Assembly (NCBI GenBank): GCA_018239845.1 | Contig: JAFEGO010000091.1 | Location: 1-55,645 of the forward strand | DNA length: 55,645 bases | Source of the DNA: Verrucomicrobiota bacterium | GTDB lineage: Bacteria; Verrucomicrobiota; Verrucomicrobiia; Opitutales; Opitutaceae | Direction: 5' to 3' | In this document: positions 9,159 through 19,004 of the stretch, one piece after another | Layout of the letters: the number at the start of each line of letters is the position of its first letter | Numbering within the stretch: the stretch's first letter is position 1 | Program-made: the position numbers and the translations under genes | Notes under the pieces: generated by a model | What the model was told of the DNA's origin: nothing | Databases searched by the model: none | Seen by the model: the letters and a program-made list of their open reading frames with translations, nothing else

Positions 9159-9980
9159 TCAGTCCGCCGCCGAGCCGAGCAGCACCTTCAGCTTGTCGCG
9201 GAAATTCCGGCTCAGGCGCAGCTTCGTGCCGTCGTTCATCAGCACGTCGTGGTCGCCGTAGAGCGTGGGCGTGATCTTTTTGATGTGCCCGGTGTTGACG
9301 ATGAACGAGCGGTGGATGCGCACAAACGGTCCCGCCGCCAGCCGCTGCTCCACGGCCTGCAATGTATCACGCACCCGATACGTCTGGGGGCCGACCCGGA
9401 GCTTCACAAATTCATTCTGCGCCTCCACCCAGGCGATGCTCGCCGGCTCGAGGAAGAGGTGCTCGCCATCAACCTTGAAAACCAGCCGCGCCGCCGCGGG
9501 GACCGGCCCGGCCGCGGGCGCCGCGGGCCGCTCCGCCGCCGCGCCGGCCTCCATGCGCCGCAGCAGCTCCAGCAGCTCGCCGGATTTGCGCTGCGCCGCC
9601 GCGGTGTCGGCCAGCCGCAGCTGCTCCTTGGCCCGCGCGAGCGCCGCGGCAAACCGCGCCGGGCGGAAGGGTTTCACGATGTAGTCCACCGCGTGCTGCT
9701 CGAAGGCCTGCACCGCGTAGTGGTCGTACGCCGTCACAAACACGACGGCCGGCCGCTCCGCCGCCGGGAGCTCCGCCAGCAGCTCAAGCCCGCCGAGCTC
9801 CGGCATCTGCACGTCGAGGAAGACAAGGTCGGGCCGCCGCGCGCGGATCTCCGCGAGGGCCGAGCGCCCGTCGCCGCAGGTGCCGGCGATCTCGACGCCT
9901 GCATCCCGCTCCAAGAGAGCCGCGATGCCTTCGCGGGCCAAGGGTTCGTCATCGATGATCAGGGTGCGGATTTTTTTCAT
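9159..9980 (-). CDS. LytTR-family response regulator
   Basis: A 273-residue regulator. Residues 1-120 are a receiver domain with acidic pocket DDE (10-12), phospho-acceptor D56 (LVFLDVQMP) and the conserved lysine in VKPFRP. A short Ala/Pro-rich linker leads to a LytTR DNA-binding domain (about 165-270) with FVRIHRSFIVNTGHIKKI and LRLSRNFRDKLK. It binds DNA as the output of the partner kinase. Its ATG overlaps the kinase stop codon (ATGA at 9977-9980), so the two are translationally coupled. The start is fixed by this overlap; the frame is open far upstream, but only inside the kinase gene. Confidence 0.92.
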   Translation of the reverse strand: MKKIRTLIIDDEPLAREGIAALLERDAGVEIAGTCGDGRSALAEIRARRPDLVFLDVQMPELGGLELLAELPAAERPAVVFVTAYDHYAVQAFEQHAVDYIVKPFRPARFAAALARAKEQLRLADTAAAQRKSGELLELLRRMEAGAAAERPAAPAAGPVPAAARLVFKVDGEHLFLEPASIAWVEAQNEFVKLRVGPQTYRVRDTLQAVEQRLAAGPFVRIHRSFIVNTGHIKKITPTLYGDHDVLMNDGTKLRLSRNFRDKLKVLLGSAAD

Positions 9981-11194
9981 AAGGGGGCGTTGGCCAGTTT
10001 CGGGCGGTCGTTCTGTCCGGCGGCCGGAGCGGCATCCCGCCACGGGAGGTCGAGCTGCACCACCGCGCCGCCTTCCGCGCGCGCGGTGATCTCGAACCGG
10101 TAGTCCGCGCCGTAAACGTGGTCGAGCCGGCTGCGGGTATTGCGCAGGCCGATGCCGGTCGGCTTCACCGGCCAGCCGCCAGCCAGCGTGCCGGGCGGGA
10201 GGACGGGCCCGTCGTTCCGCACCTCCACCCGCAGGCGGTCGCCGGCGCGGCTCGCCGTGAGGGTCACGCCGCCGGGGCCGGAGCGCCGGGCGACGCCGTG
10301 CTTGATCGCGTTTTCCACGAGGGGTTGCAGCAGCAGGTTGGGCACCACGCAGCCGAGCGTCTCCGGCGGCACGTCGAACGCCACCGTCAGCCGCTCGCCA
10401 AAGCGGACGCGCTCGACCTCCAGGTAACACCGCACGAAGGCCAGCTCCTGCTCGAAGGGCAGCTCCTGCAGGTCGATGTTCACCATCACGAAGCGCAGCA
10501 GCTCGCTCAGCTGCACGATCGTCTCGTCGGCCTGCTCGTTGCGCCCCTGCCGCACCAGGGTCGAGATCGCGTTGAACGAGTTGAAGAGGAAATGCGGCTG
10601 CAGCTGCCCGCGCAGCGCCGTGAGCTGCACCCGCTGTAGCTCCGACTGCAGCTGCGCCGCCTGCAGCTGGAGCCGCAGCACCTCCTCGGCGCGCTGCCGG
10701 TACTTTGTGTAATAATCGATCGCGAACGACGCCGCGAAGAGTCCCCCGTAGGTGAGGAAGTCGATCGGCAGCCGCTCCAGCTGCGTGTGCCGGTAGGTCA
10801 GCCAGTCGGTCGGCAGGTCGAGCTCGTCGGGCAGCCAGATGTTGGGCGTGAGCCGCAGCAGATAGCGGGCGTTGGTGACGACGATGTAGATCGCCGCGCT
10901 GCCCGCCGCGAGCCGGGCGGCGCTCCGCAGTTTCTGGTCGCGGTTGAAGGGATACCGCCGGATCAGCAACAGCGTCGCCGGTGCGACGGGCATCCATACG
11001 TACCACGCAAAGCCATCCCAGCCGCGCATCACCGTGTGGACGTTGCGCCGCTCCCCCTCCTGACGCAGCATGCGCTGCCAGTAGAATCCGAGGTTCATCA
11101 GGGTGATCACGATGAACACCGCCGCCAGCTGCTGGCGCAGGATGGAGCGTTCGCCGGCGGCGAGCCCCGGGAGGAAGCGTGGAAAAACCTGCAT
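9977..11194 (-). CDS. LytS/YehU-type sensor histidine kinase
   Basis: A 405-residue membrane kinase of the His_kinase (LytS-like) family. Hydrophobic segments lie at about 21-38, 62-78, 95-115 and 143-162, followed by a coiled coil (about 165-197). The phospho-acceptor is H201 in QLQPHFLFNSFNAI. Further on are LVENAIKHG (N box) and GIGLRNTRSRL (G box) of the ATPase domain. The ATG at 11194 is preferred over one 93 nt upstream because the extension is not membrane-like and runs into the promoter region shared with the divergent hybrid kinase gene. It pairs with the LytTR regulator by a 4-nt overlap. The signal sensed is unknown. Confidence 0.88.
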   Translation of the reverse strand: MQVFPRFLPGLAAGERSILRQQLAAVFIVITLMNLGFYWQRMLRQEGERRNVHTVMRGWDGFAWYVWMPVAPATLLLIRRYPFNRDQKLRSAARLAAGSAAIYIVVTNARYLLRLTPNIWLPDELDLPTDWLTYRHTQLERLPIDFLTYGGLFAASFAIDYYTKYRQRAEEVLRLQLQAAQLQSELQRVQLTALRGQLQPHFLFNSFNAISTLVRQGRNEQADETIVQLSELLRFVMVNIDLQELPFEQELAFVRCYLEVERVRFGERLTVAFDVPPETLGCVVPNLLLQPLVENAIKHGVARRSGPGGVTLTASRAGDRLRVEVRNDGPVLPPGTLAGGWPVKPTGIGLRNTRSRLDHVYGADYRFEITARAEGGAVVQLDLPWRDAAPAAGQNDRPKLANAPL

Positions 11195-11405
11195 GTTCGG
11201 ATCGTGAGACGGGACCGCGCGGTGCGCAGTTACCGCGCAAATGTCCCCCGCCTGCTCTTTGGCGCAAGGGGCGTCCCCGTCATGCAAGTGCCCTTGTCTG
11301 CCCGGCGTTGACGCTCCCCGCTTCCCGCCTTCAGGCTCGCGCGATGTTCCTGCGCTTCATCGCCCCGGCCTTCCCTGCCGCGCTGCCTGCGGGTTTTCGC
11401 CGCGC

Positions 11406-14400
11406 ATGAACTTCCCGGCCTTACGCTCCGCGGTGTTGCTGACGGTATTCGCCTGTACCTTACCGTCGGTCAGTTTCGCCCAATCACCCGATCCGCTCGC
11501 CGACCCGGAGTCAGGCGCGCTGCTGATCCGGCCTTTCCGGCCGCGCGACTACCAAGGCAGCCCCGCCGTCAGCCGCATCCTCGAGCATCCCGCCACCGGC
11601 GAACTCCTCCTGCTCGCCGGCACCAAGCTCCATGTCTTCGACGGCGTGCAGTGGACCGCCGTGGCCACCGACACGCCCGCCGTGCGCTGCCTCGCGGTCG
11701 ATGCCGCGGGCCGCGTCTGGCTCGGCGGCGTGGACCAGCTCGGCTACGCCGAGCGCGACGCCGCGGGCCGGTGGCAGTTCCACCCGCTCGCCGACCGGCT
11801 GCCCGCCGCACACCGCCCGCTCGGCCGGGTGTGGGACTGCGCCGTCGTCGGCGACACCGTGTGGTTCGGCACCGAGACCAAGGCCCTGCGCTGGCAGGGC
11901 GGCGCGTTCACCGTCTTCGATTTTCACCGCACGGGCACGCTGCTCGCTGCGGGGGGACAGGTTTTCTTCCAGGTAAAGAACCAGGGCTTGCAGCGCTGGG
12001 ATGGCGCGGCGTTCCAGGAGTGGAGCCGCGACCCCCTCGTCGCCGGTCCGTCCGTCATGCGGCTCTTCGCGCAGCCCGACGGCGCGATCGAGGGCATGAA
12101 TTCCGCCGGCGCGTTCTTCCGCCTGCGCGGCCGGGCGGTCGAGGCCATCGCGCCCGGCGCCCGGGCTGCGCTCGGCACGGCGCGCATCATCTGCGCCCTC
12201 CCCCGCCCCGACGGCGGCTGGTACGTCGGCACCGACAGCACCGGCCTCCTGATCCTCGACGCCGACGGCCGGCTCGCCCGCCACCTCACGCGCGCCGAGG
12301 GTTTCACCGACAGCCCGGTGCTCGACCTCGCGCGCGACCGCGCCGGGGCCCTGTGGGCGGCGACGTTTTCCGGGCCGTTTGAAATCGAGCAGCCGGAGGC
12401 CGCCACGTTCTTCGGTCCCGCCCAGGGCCTGCCCGAGGGCCTGAGCCAGGGCCTCGCCCGCCACCAGGGCCGGCTCTATCTCACCGCGTCGGCGGGCTTG
12501 ATGCGCCTCGTGCCCGGCCGCGGCGCCTTTGAGCTCACGCCCGGCTCGCCGCGCTACCCGCAGAAACTCCTCGAGGAGCCCGCCGGCCTGCTCATCGCCC
12601 ATGGCAACGGCATCGCACGGCTGCACGACGATAAGTTCACCACGCTCTACACCTCCGACAATCCCTGCACCTCGCTCGCCGCCAGCCGCCGCGATCCGCA
12701 GCTTCTCTTGGTCGGACGCAGCGCCGGCTTCACCGTCCTGCGCCGCATGGCCGATGGCACGCTTAAGGAAGTGCATCACTGGCCCGACCTCGGCCAGATC
12801 CGCGATGTCGTCGAGGACGAGTCCGGCGCGGTCTGGCTCGCTACCTCCACGCGCGGCATCCACCGCCTTGTGCCGGGTACAGGCGAACAGCCCTGGGCCG
12901 CCGCCACGCTCACCACCTTTGACACCAAGAGCCGCACCCTCCCGGGGACCAGCGACTCAACCTACCCGCTCTCCACGCCGCTCGGGGTCGTTTACAATAC
13001 CGGCAGCGGCCAGGCGCGCTTCGATGCCGCCGCGGACCGTTTCGTGCCCGACAACCGCTTCCACCAGGGCCCGCGCACCATCGTGCAGTTGGGCGTGAGC
13101 GGGGTGCTCGGCGCGGAGGGCTGGGCCACCGCGCACTTCGGCGGGGAGGATGAGCCGGCGCTCCTCGGCCGCCTCGCCCCTGGCATGGGCGGCGCCGCCT
13201 TCTTCCCCGCGCCGCCCGGCGTGCAGGAGGTGCTCGGGCCCACCGATGGCGGGCGCATCCTGATCGAGGGCGAGGGCGCCGGCCGCATCGTCTGGGCCCG
13301 CAGCGTCGAGGGCCTCGTGCGGCTCCGGCCCGCCGCCCTGGCCGGCGCGGACTCCACCCCGTGGGCCGCGCGCCTCACCCGTTTCGAGGCCGACGGCGCC
13401 GCGCAGCCGCTCGCCGCCGCCGCCGCGCCGGTCTTTCCGTATTCGCGAAATCCTTACGTCTTTGCCTGGCAGGCCCCGCGCCTCGAGCGCGGCGCCCTCG
13501 TGACCTACCGCAGCCGCCTCGTCGGCTGGGACCAGCAGTGGGGCCCGCCCACCGCGGACCGCGAGACGCGCTACTCCGCCCTGCCGGCCGGCGCGTACCG
13601 CTTCGAGGTGCAGGCCGCCGACCGGCTCGGCCGCGTCTCCTCCGTGGCTGCCCTCGACTTCCGCGTCACCCCGCCGCCGTGGCTCAGCGCATGGGCCATC
13701 GCGGGCTACGTCGTCGCGCTCGCCGCCGCGATCTTCGGCTACGTGCGCTGGCGGCTCGGCCGCGCCGAGCGCGAGCGCCGCCGCCTCGAGGCTCTCGTCG
13801 CCACCCGCACCACCGAGCTCGCCGCCGCGCGCGACGCCGCCGAGGCCGCCTCCCGCGCCAAGAGCGCCTTCCTCGCCTCCATGAGCCACGAGCTCCGCAC
13901 CCCGCTCAACGGCGTGCTCGGCTACGCCCAGCTCCTCCAGGCCGACGCCCGCCTCGCCCCCGACCAGCGCGAGCGCCTCCGCATCGTGCACGCCAGCGGC
14001 GAGCACCTCCTGCGCATGATCAACGACGTGCTCGACCTCGCCAAGATCGAGGCCGGCAAGCTCACCCTGCGCCCCGCGCCTTTCGCCCTCGGCGACTTCC
14101 TGCGCGACATCGCCGCCGCCCACGCCCCCGCCGCCGCGGTCAAGCAGCTCGCCTTCACCGCCGACCTCGCCCCCACCCTGCCCGCGTGGGTCGAGGGCGA
14201 CGCCCAGAAGCTCCGCCAGGTCCTCGACAATCTGCTCGGCAACGCCGTCAAGTTCACCGCTGCCGGCTCCGTCAGCCTGCGCGTCGCCCCCGCGGGCGAT
14301 GACCGGATCGCCTTCACCGTCACCGACACCGGCCCCGGCATCGGCGAGGAGGACCAGCGCCGGCTCTTCCAGCCCTTCGAGCAGGCCGCGGGGCGGGCCG

Positions 14401-15197
14401 ACGCGCCCGGCACCGGCCTGGGTCTCGCCATCGCCCGCGCCCTCGTGGAGCGCTGCGGCGGCACGCTCACCCTCGCCAGCACGCCGGGCCGCGGCAGCGC
14501 CTTCACCGCCACCGTGCCGCTGCCCGCCACCGCGCCCGCCGCGCCGCGCGCCGCCACCGGCCGCCCGCTCAGCGGCTACGAAGGGCCCATCCGTCGCGTC
14601 GTCATCGTGGACGACCACGCCATCAACCGCTCGCTCCTCACCGAGCTGCTCACGCCGCTCGGCTTCGCCTGCACGGAGTTTTCCTCCGCCGCCTCGGCCC
14701 TCGCCGCGCTCGCGGCCGACGGTGCCGCGTGGCCCGACCTCGCCATCGTCGATCTCCGCATGCCGGACATCGACGGCCTCGAGCTCACCCGCCGCCTCCG
14801 CGCCTTTCCCCGCGGCGCGGCGCTCAAAATCCTCCTCACCTCCGCCAGCGTCATCGCCTTCGACCCCGCCGAGGCCACGCGCGCCGGCTGCGACGATTTT
14901 CTCCCGAAACCTTTCCGCACCGCCGACCTCGTCGAAAAGATCGGCACCCTCCTCGCCCTCCGCTGGCGCGAAACCGCCAGCCCCTTCCCGCGGCACACCG
15001 CCGCGGCGCCCATCCCCGAGGCCGCCCGCGCCCAGCTCCGCGAGGTGCTCGCCCAGGGCGACCTCGATGCTTTCCGCGCGACCCTCGCCCACGTGCGGGC
15101 CGAACACCCCGCGGCCGACGACCGCTGGGCTGAACTCGACGAAGCCGCCGCGAGCTATCAGCTTTCCCGCCTCCGCGCCCTGCTCGATTCACCATGA
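11406..15197 (+). CDS. Hybrid two-component sensor with beta-propeller sensor domain
   Basis: A 1263-residue hybrid kinase. A signal peptide (about 1-29) leads into a large periplasmic region of propeller repeats (about 45-640, with WLGGVDQLG and WAATFSGPFEI-type units), then a Y_Y_Y domain (YSALPAGAYRFEVQA), one membrane helix (about 758-780), a HisKA domain with H828 (MSHELRTPLNGV), a HATPase domain (DNLLGNAVKF, GTGLGLAIARAL) and a receiver with D1116 (AIVDLRMPDIDG). A helical C-terminal tail follows. This build is typical of polysaccharide-sensing systems in Bacteroidota and of similar systems in Verrucomicrobiota. The ATG at 11406 is chosen because it starts the signal peptide. The stop overlaps the next gene by 4 nt. 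Confidence 0.92.
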   Translation: MNFPALRSAVLLTVFACTLPSVSFAQSPDPLADPESGALLIRPFRPRDYQGSPAVSRILEHPATGELLLLAGTKLHVFDGVQWTAVATDTPAVRCLAVDAAGRVWLGGVDQLGYAERDAAGRWQFHPLADRLPAAHRPLGRVWDCAVVGDTVWFGTETKALRWQGGAFTVFDFHRTGTLLAAGGQVFFQVKNQGLQRWDGAAFQEWSRDPLVAGPSVMRLFAQPDGAIEGMNSAGAFFRLRGRAVEAIAPGARAALGTARIICALPRPDGGWYVGTDSTGLLILDADGRLARHLTRAEGFTDSPVLDLARDRAGALWAATFSGPFEIEQPEAATFFGPAQGLPEGLSQGLARHQGRLYLTASAGLMRLVPGRGAFELTPGSPRYPQKLLEEPAGLLIAHGNGIARLHDDKFTTLYTSDNPCTSLAASRRDPQLLLVGRSAGFTVLRRMADGTLKEVHHWPDLGQIRDVVEDESGAVWLATSTRGIHRLVPGTGEQPWAAATLTTFDTKSRTLPGTSDSTYPLSTPLGVVYNTGSGQARFDAAADRFVPDNRFHQGPRTIVQLGVSGVLGAEGWATAHFGGEDEPALLGRLAPGMGGAAFFPAPPGVQEVLGPTDGGRILIEGEGAGRIVWARSVEGLVRLRPAALAGADSTPWAARLTRFEADGAAQPLAAAAAPVFPYSRNPYVFAWQAPRLERGALVTYRSRLVGWDQQWGPPTADRETRYSALPAGAYRFEVQAADRLGRVSSVAALDFRVTPPPWLSAWAIAGYVVALAAAIFGYVRWRLGRAERERRRLEALVATRTTELAAARDAAEAASRAKSAFLASMSHELRTPLNGVLGYAQLLQADARLAPDQRERLRIVHASGEHLLRMINDVLDLAKIEAGKLTLRPAPFALGDFLRDIAAAHAPAAAVKQLAFTADLAPTLPAWVEGDAQKLRQVLDNLLGNAVKFTAAGSVSLRVAPAGDDRIAFTVTDTGPGIGEEDQRRLFQPFEQAAGRADAPGTGLGLAIARALVERCGGTLTLASTPGRGSAFTATVPLPATAPAAPRAATGRPLSGYEGPIRRVVIVDDHAINRSLLTELLTPLGFACTEFSSAASALAALAADGAAWPDLAIVDLRMPDIDGLELTRRLRAFPRGAALKILLTSASVIAFDPAEATRAGCDDFLPKPFRTADLVEKIGTLLALRWRETASPFPRHTAAAPIPEAARAQLREVLAQGDLDAFRATLAHVRAEHPAADDRWAELDEAAASYQLSRLRALLDSP

Positions 15198-16096
15198 AAG
15201 CCCCCGCCGTCCTCGTTGTCGATGATACCGCCGCCTCCCTCGGCGTCGTCTGCGACGCCCTCCGCCGCGAAGGCGTGCGCGTCCTCCTCGCCGACAGCGG
15301 CGAGGCCGCCCGCGCCGTCCTCGCGCGCGAGTCGCCCGCCGTGATCCTCCTCGACGTCGTGATGCCCGGCGAGGACGGGTTCGCCGTCTGCGCCACACTC
15401 AAGGCCAACCCGGCGTGGAGTGAGATCCCCGTCGTCTTCCTCACCGCCATCGACGAGCCCGGGCAGAAGCTCCGCGCCTTCGGCGCCGGCGCGGTGGACT
15501 ACGTGACCAAGCCCGTGCACGTGCCCGAGCTCGTCGCGCGCGTCCGCGTGCAGCTCGAGCTCCGCGCCGCGCGCCTCGCCCTGGAAGCGAAGAACGCCGA
15601 GCTCGAGTCCGAGGTCACCCTGCGCCTCGACGCCGAGGCCCAGCTGGCCAACTCGCTCGACCAGGCCGTGATGGTGCTCAGCCCCGCCGGCAAGCTCCTC
15701 TTCGCCACCCGCCTCGCGCACGACCTCCTCGCGAAATATTTCCCCGCCGGCCAGCCGCCCGCGCTCACCGCCGGCGCCTACACGCAGGGACCGGACACGC
15801 TCGAAATCCGCCGCTTCACCGAGCCCGGCCGCGAGGACCTCGTGATGCTCGTCCTCGAGGAGCGGCACGCCCCGCCCGGCCCGGCCGCGCTGCTGGTGCT
15901 CGGCCTCACGCCCCGCCAGGCCGAGGTCGCCTACTGGGTGGCGCAGGGCAAGAGCAACGCCGAGACCGGCCTCATCCTCGGCGCCAGCCCCCGCACCATC
16001 GACAAGCACATGGAGCGCATCCTCAAGCGCCTCGGCCTCGAAAACCGCGCCGCCCTCCTCCTCGCCGCCGGCGAACATCTCCGCCCGTCGCGCTGA
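15194..16096 (+). CDS. Response regulator with LuxR-type DNA-binding domain
   Basis: A 300-residue regulator. The receiver (1-120) has D10/D11, phospho-acceptor D54 (ILLDVVMPGEDG) and the lysine of YVTKPVH. A coiled segment (about 125-155) and a small PAS-like middle region (about 150-220) precede a GerE/LuxR helix-turn-helix (about 233-290: LTPRQAEVAYWVAQGKSN, then SPRTIDKHMERILKRLG). The ATG overlaps the hybrid kinase stop (ATGA), so it is almost certainly the cognate output protein. The hybrid kinase also carries its own receiver, so phosphorelay steps may be branched (inference). Confidence 0.9.
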   Translation: MKAPAVLVVDDTAASLGVVCDALRREGVRVLLADSGEAARAVLARESPAVILLDVVMPGEDGFAVCATLKANPAWSEIPVVFLTAIDEPGQKLRAFGAGAVDYVTKPVHVPELVARVRVQLELRAARLALEAKNAELESEVTLRLDAEAQLANSLDQAVMVLSPAGKLLFATRLAHDLLAKYFPAGQPPALTAGAYTQGPDTLEIRRFTEPGREDLVMLVLEERHAPPGPAALLVLGLTPRQAEVAYWVAQGKSNAETGLILGASPRTIDKHMERILKRLGLENRAALLLAAGEHLRPSR

Positions 16097-16150
16097 GCGG
16101 CGCACGCCCTTCGCTTGCCACCGGCCCGCGAATCCGCTGGGCTCGTACGC

Positions 16151-17191
16151 ATGTTCACCATCATCGGCGGCGACGGCAAGGAATACGGCCCGGCCACGGC
16201 GGAGCAACTGCGCCAGTGGATCACCGCGGGCCGCGCGAACCTCGACACCAAGGCCAAGGCGCTCGGCACCGACGAGTGGCGCCGTCTGGGCGACTTCGCC
16301 GAGTTCTCCGGCGGCGATGTGCCGCCGCCGATCGCCGCTTCCGCCCCCGCTCCCGCGGCCGGCCCGAAGGACATCGACGGCTGCGCCCGCGACCTGATCG
16401 CCCGCGCCGGGCAGCTCGACGTCTTCGGCTGTCTCGACCGCAGCTTCACGCTGTGGAAGCAAAACTTCCTCCCCATCGTCGGCGCCACCTTGCTGGTCAT
16501 GGCCTGCCAGATGCTGCTCAGCCTCGTCCCGATTCTCGGCGCGTTTGCCGGCGTCTTTCTCACCGGTGTATTCAATGGCGGCCTCTATTATTTTTATATC
16601 GGCAAACTCCGGGGCCAACCCCGCGAGATCGGCGACAGCTTCGCTGGTTTTTCCAAGGCTTTCGTGCCGCTGATGCTGGCGGGGCTGCTAACCACGGCCA
16701 TCATCATCGCCCTCGCGATGGTCTGCATCGGGCCCGCCATGATGGGCTTCATCACCGCCGCCGAGCAAGCCCGCCGCACCGGCGTGCCGCCGGAATTTCA
16801 TGGCTTCTCCGGCGGGTTGGGCTTGGTCGGACTTTTTATCGTCATCATCGCCGGCCTCTATCTCTCCATTAGCTGGTCTTTCACTTTCGCCCTCGTCATC
16901 GACAAGGGCTTGGGGCCCTGGACCGCAATGGAGGTGAGCCGGAGGGTAATCACGCGCCAGTGGTTCCGGGTCTTCGCCGTGGCCATCCTCGGCGGTATCC
17001 TGGCAATGCTCGGCCTGCTCGGCCTGGTCATCGGCTTCCTTTTCACCCTGCCGCTCGCCATCGGCGCGATCATGGCCGCCTACGAGTCACTCTGCAATCC
17101 GCCGCCCGCCCACGTGCCCGCCAGCACCCCGGCCGCCACGCCTGCAACCCCCGCCGAACCGACCACGCCACCGGACCAGCCCGGGGCCTGA
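16151..17191 (+). CDS. GYF_2-domain membrane protein
   Basis: A 346-residue protein. Residues 1-52 form a GYF_2-type domain (IIGGDGKEYGPATAEQLRQWI). A Pro/Ala-rich linker follows, then an integral membrane part with hydrophobic segments at about 112-150, 175-205, 222-250 and 276-312, and a Pro/Thr/Ala-rich tail. Proteins of this build are common in Verrucomicrobiota and Planctomycetota; their role is unknown. The ATG at 16151 is chosen because the GYF_2 domain starts directly there; an in-frame ATG at 16115 adds twelve residues without conservation signs. It ends 16 nt before the convergent YyaL-like gene. Confidence 0.75.
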   Translation: MFTIIGGDGKEYGPATAEQLRQWITAGRANLDTKAKALGTDEWRRLGDFAEFSGGDVPPPIAASAPAPAAGPKDIDGCARDLIARAGQLDVFGCLDRSFTLWKQNFLPIVGATLLVMACQMLLSLVPILGAFAGVFLTGVFNGGLYYFYIGKLRGQPREIGDSFAGFSKAFVPLMLAGLLTTAIIIALAMVCIGPAMMGFITAAEQARRTGVPPEFHGFSGGLGLVGLFIVIIAGLYLSISWSFTFALVIDKGLGPWTAMEVSRRVITRQWFRVFAVAILGGILAMLGLLGLVIGFLFTLPLAIGAIMAAYESLCNPPPAHVPASTPAATPATPAEPTTPPDQPGA

Positions 17192-17207
17192 CCGGCTTCC
17201 ACGGCCG

Positions 17208-19004
17208 CTACGGACGACCCAACCCGGCCAGTTTTTTCTCCAGCGCCGCTACATTTAAAAGCGGAGCCGAGCACGCGCCGTTCGCGCACAGGTACGCGGC
17301 GGGGTGGCCCAGCTTGGGGAAAATATCCTCGCCGCGCGGCGCCGGGCCGGTGCCCGGATCCCACCACTCCACGAGCCGGTGCCGGCCGGGCTGGCGCAAT
17401 GCGGCGGCATACATCGCCTGCGCCACGCCATCGGTGCGCGCCCCGACAATCATGATGTGCTCCGGCGGCGTGCGCGCCTCCTCCTCCGCCAGCAGCAGGC
17501 CGGCCACCGAAAAGCCGCGGCTCTCCGCCACGCCCGGCGCGAGCAGCCAGCGCAGACCGTTGTCCGCCATCGCGCGGATATCCGCCCGGCCCGTCACCTC
17601 GGCGAGCGCCGTGGCGAAGCGCACGAGATTCACATTCTCGTCAAACTGCGGCCGGGGCGCGGGCCACGCGTCCTTTAAAACTTCGCTGGCCGCATAGCCC
17701 GGGGCGTCCGCCCGCCGGAAGTGCGCTTCGATGAAGGCCGCCGCCTGCTCCGCGCGCTCCAGCCAAACCGGGTCCTGCGTGAGCGCGTGCAGCGCCAGAA
17801 AAGCCCGGCCCATCGCGAGCGTGTCACCGAGGTACGGCCCGGCTGCATCCTTGGCATCATGCGAGAATCCGCCGCCAGCGAGGCTGCGGTGCGCGATCAC
17901 CCACTGCGCGGCGCGTTCCGCCGCCGCGCGGTCCGCGGCATCGCCGCCAACCTGGGCCAGTTGCACGAGGGCGAGGATGATCCAGCCGTTTTCCCGCGCA
18001 TAAATGTGGCGGTCGATCCGTGGCACGCCACGCCTCCGCCGCGCCGCATCATCGAGAGCGAAGTAGTCCGCACTGTGCTCGCCCGGCACGAGGTCGGCAT
18101 CCTGGCTCGTGTAAACCACGCCATCCGGGCTCAGCAAAAATGTCCGCAGATAATGCTGGATGCTGCGCGCCGTGGCCAGCTGCGCCGGGTCGTTCCACTG
18201 CGCGGCGGCCTGCGCCTCGGCCCGCAGGTTGTCCGCCTGCACGGCCATGATCTTCTCGAAATGCGGCTCATCCCAGCGGCCGCCCGCGGAGTATTGGTAA
18301 ACCCCGCCCCACACCGGGTCGATGAGCTGGCGTTGCAACCGGAGGGTCTCGCGCGCCATGCGTTCCGCGCGGGTGTCGCCTTGGGCCGCCAGCCGCAGGG
18401 CCAGCTCGATCGAGTCGGCCTCGAGGTATTTGTGGCTGAAACCCCAGCCGCCTTCGCGTTCGTCGTAGCCTTCGCGCCAAGCCGCCAGCAGCGCTGCGCG
18501 CCGCTCCGGCCCGAGCGTTGTCGCGCTGGCGACCGCTTGCTCGAGGCTGACATTTTGCGCCGCCACCGGCGAGGGGTCGTCAATCACGGCCTGGAGCAGC
18601 CGCGCCATCCCAGCCGGCTCGATGTAGCCCTGCTTCTTCACGATCTCCGTGCCGTCCGGCGCATAGATCACCGTGGCCGGCCACCCATAATCCTCATAGC
18701 GCGCCGCCAGATCCGGCCGCGCATCCTGATCCACGCGAACCGCGAGATAGCGGTCGTCCATCAGCGCCACCACCGCCGGGTCGCGGTAGGTTGTCTCCGC
18801 CATGACGTGGCACCAGTGGCACCACACCGCCTCGAGGTCGAGCAGCACGAACTTGTGCTCGCGTCGCGCCTGCGCGAATACCTCCTCGCTCCAAGGCGCC
18901 CAGTGGATCGGCTCGCGCGGCGGCGCCGCGCTGGCGCCCGCCAGAAGCAGGGCGCCGGCCAGCAAAATCCCGCGCACGGCCTGCGCTGTCCGCGGGAGGT
19001 TCAC
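17208..19004 (-). CDS. Exported YyaL-like thioredoxin-fold protein (DUF255)
   Basis: A 598-residue protein with a signal peptide (about 1-27). An N-terminal thioredoxin-like domain has the active-site motif WCHWCH (C62 and C65) typical of the YyaL/SSP411 family and the conserved WPATVIYAPDG. A long alpha/alpha-toroid region similar to GlcNAc epimerase folds follows (about 180-560). Relatives are mostly cytosolic, so export is a variation. A C-terminal CANGAC pair may act as a second redox pair or metal site. The GTG start directly abuts the DoxX stop (no gap), so the two are in one operon. A role in periplasmic thiol chemistry is inferred. Confidence 0.75.
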   Translation of the reverse strand: MNLPRTAQAVRGILLAGALLLAGASAAPPREPIHWAPWSEEVFAQARREHKFVLLDLEAVWCHWCHVMAETTYRDPAVVALMDDRYLAVRVDQDARPDLAARYEDYGWPATVIYAPDGTEIVKKQGYIEPAGMARLLQAVIDDPSPVAAQNVSLEQAVASATTLGPERRAALLAAWREGYDEREGGWGFSHKYLEADSIELALRLAAQGDTRAERMARETLRLQRQLIDPVWGGVYQYSAGGRWDEPHFEKIMAVQADNLRAEAQAAAQWNDPAQLATARSIQHYLRTFLLSPDGVVYTSQDADLVPGEHSADYFALDDAARRRRGVPRIDRHIYARENGWIILALVQLAQVGGDAADRAAAERAAQWVIAHRSLAGGGFSHDAKDAAGPYLGDTLAMGRAFLALHALTQDPVWLERAEQAAAFIEAHFRRADAPGYAASEVLKDAWPAPRPQFDENVNLVRFATALAEVTGRADIRAMADNGLRWLLAPGVAESRGFSVAGLLLAEEEARTPPEHIMIVGARTDGVAQAMYAAALRQPGRHRLVEWWDPGTGPAPRGEDIFPKLGHPAAYLCANGACSAPLLNVAALEKKLAGLGRP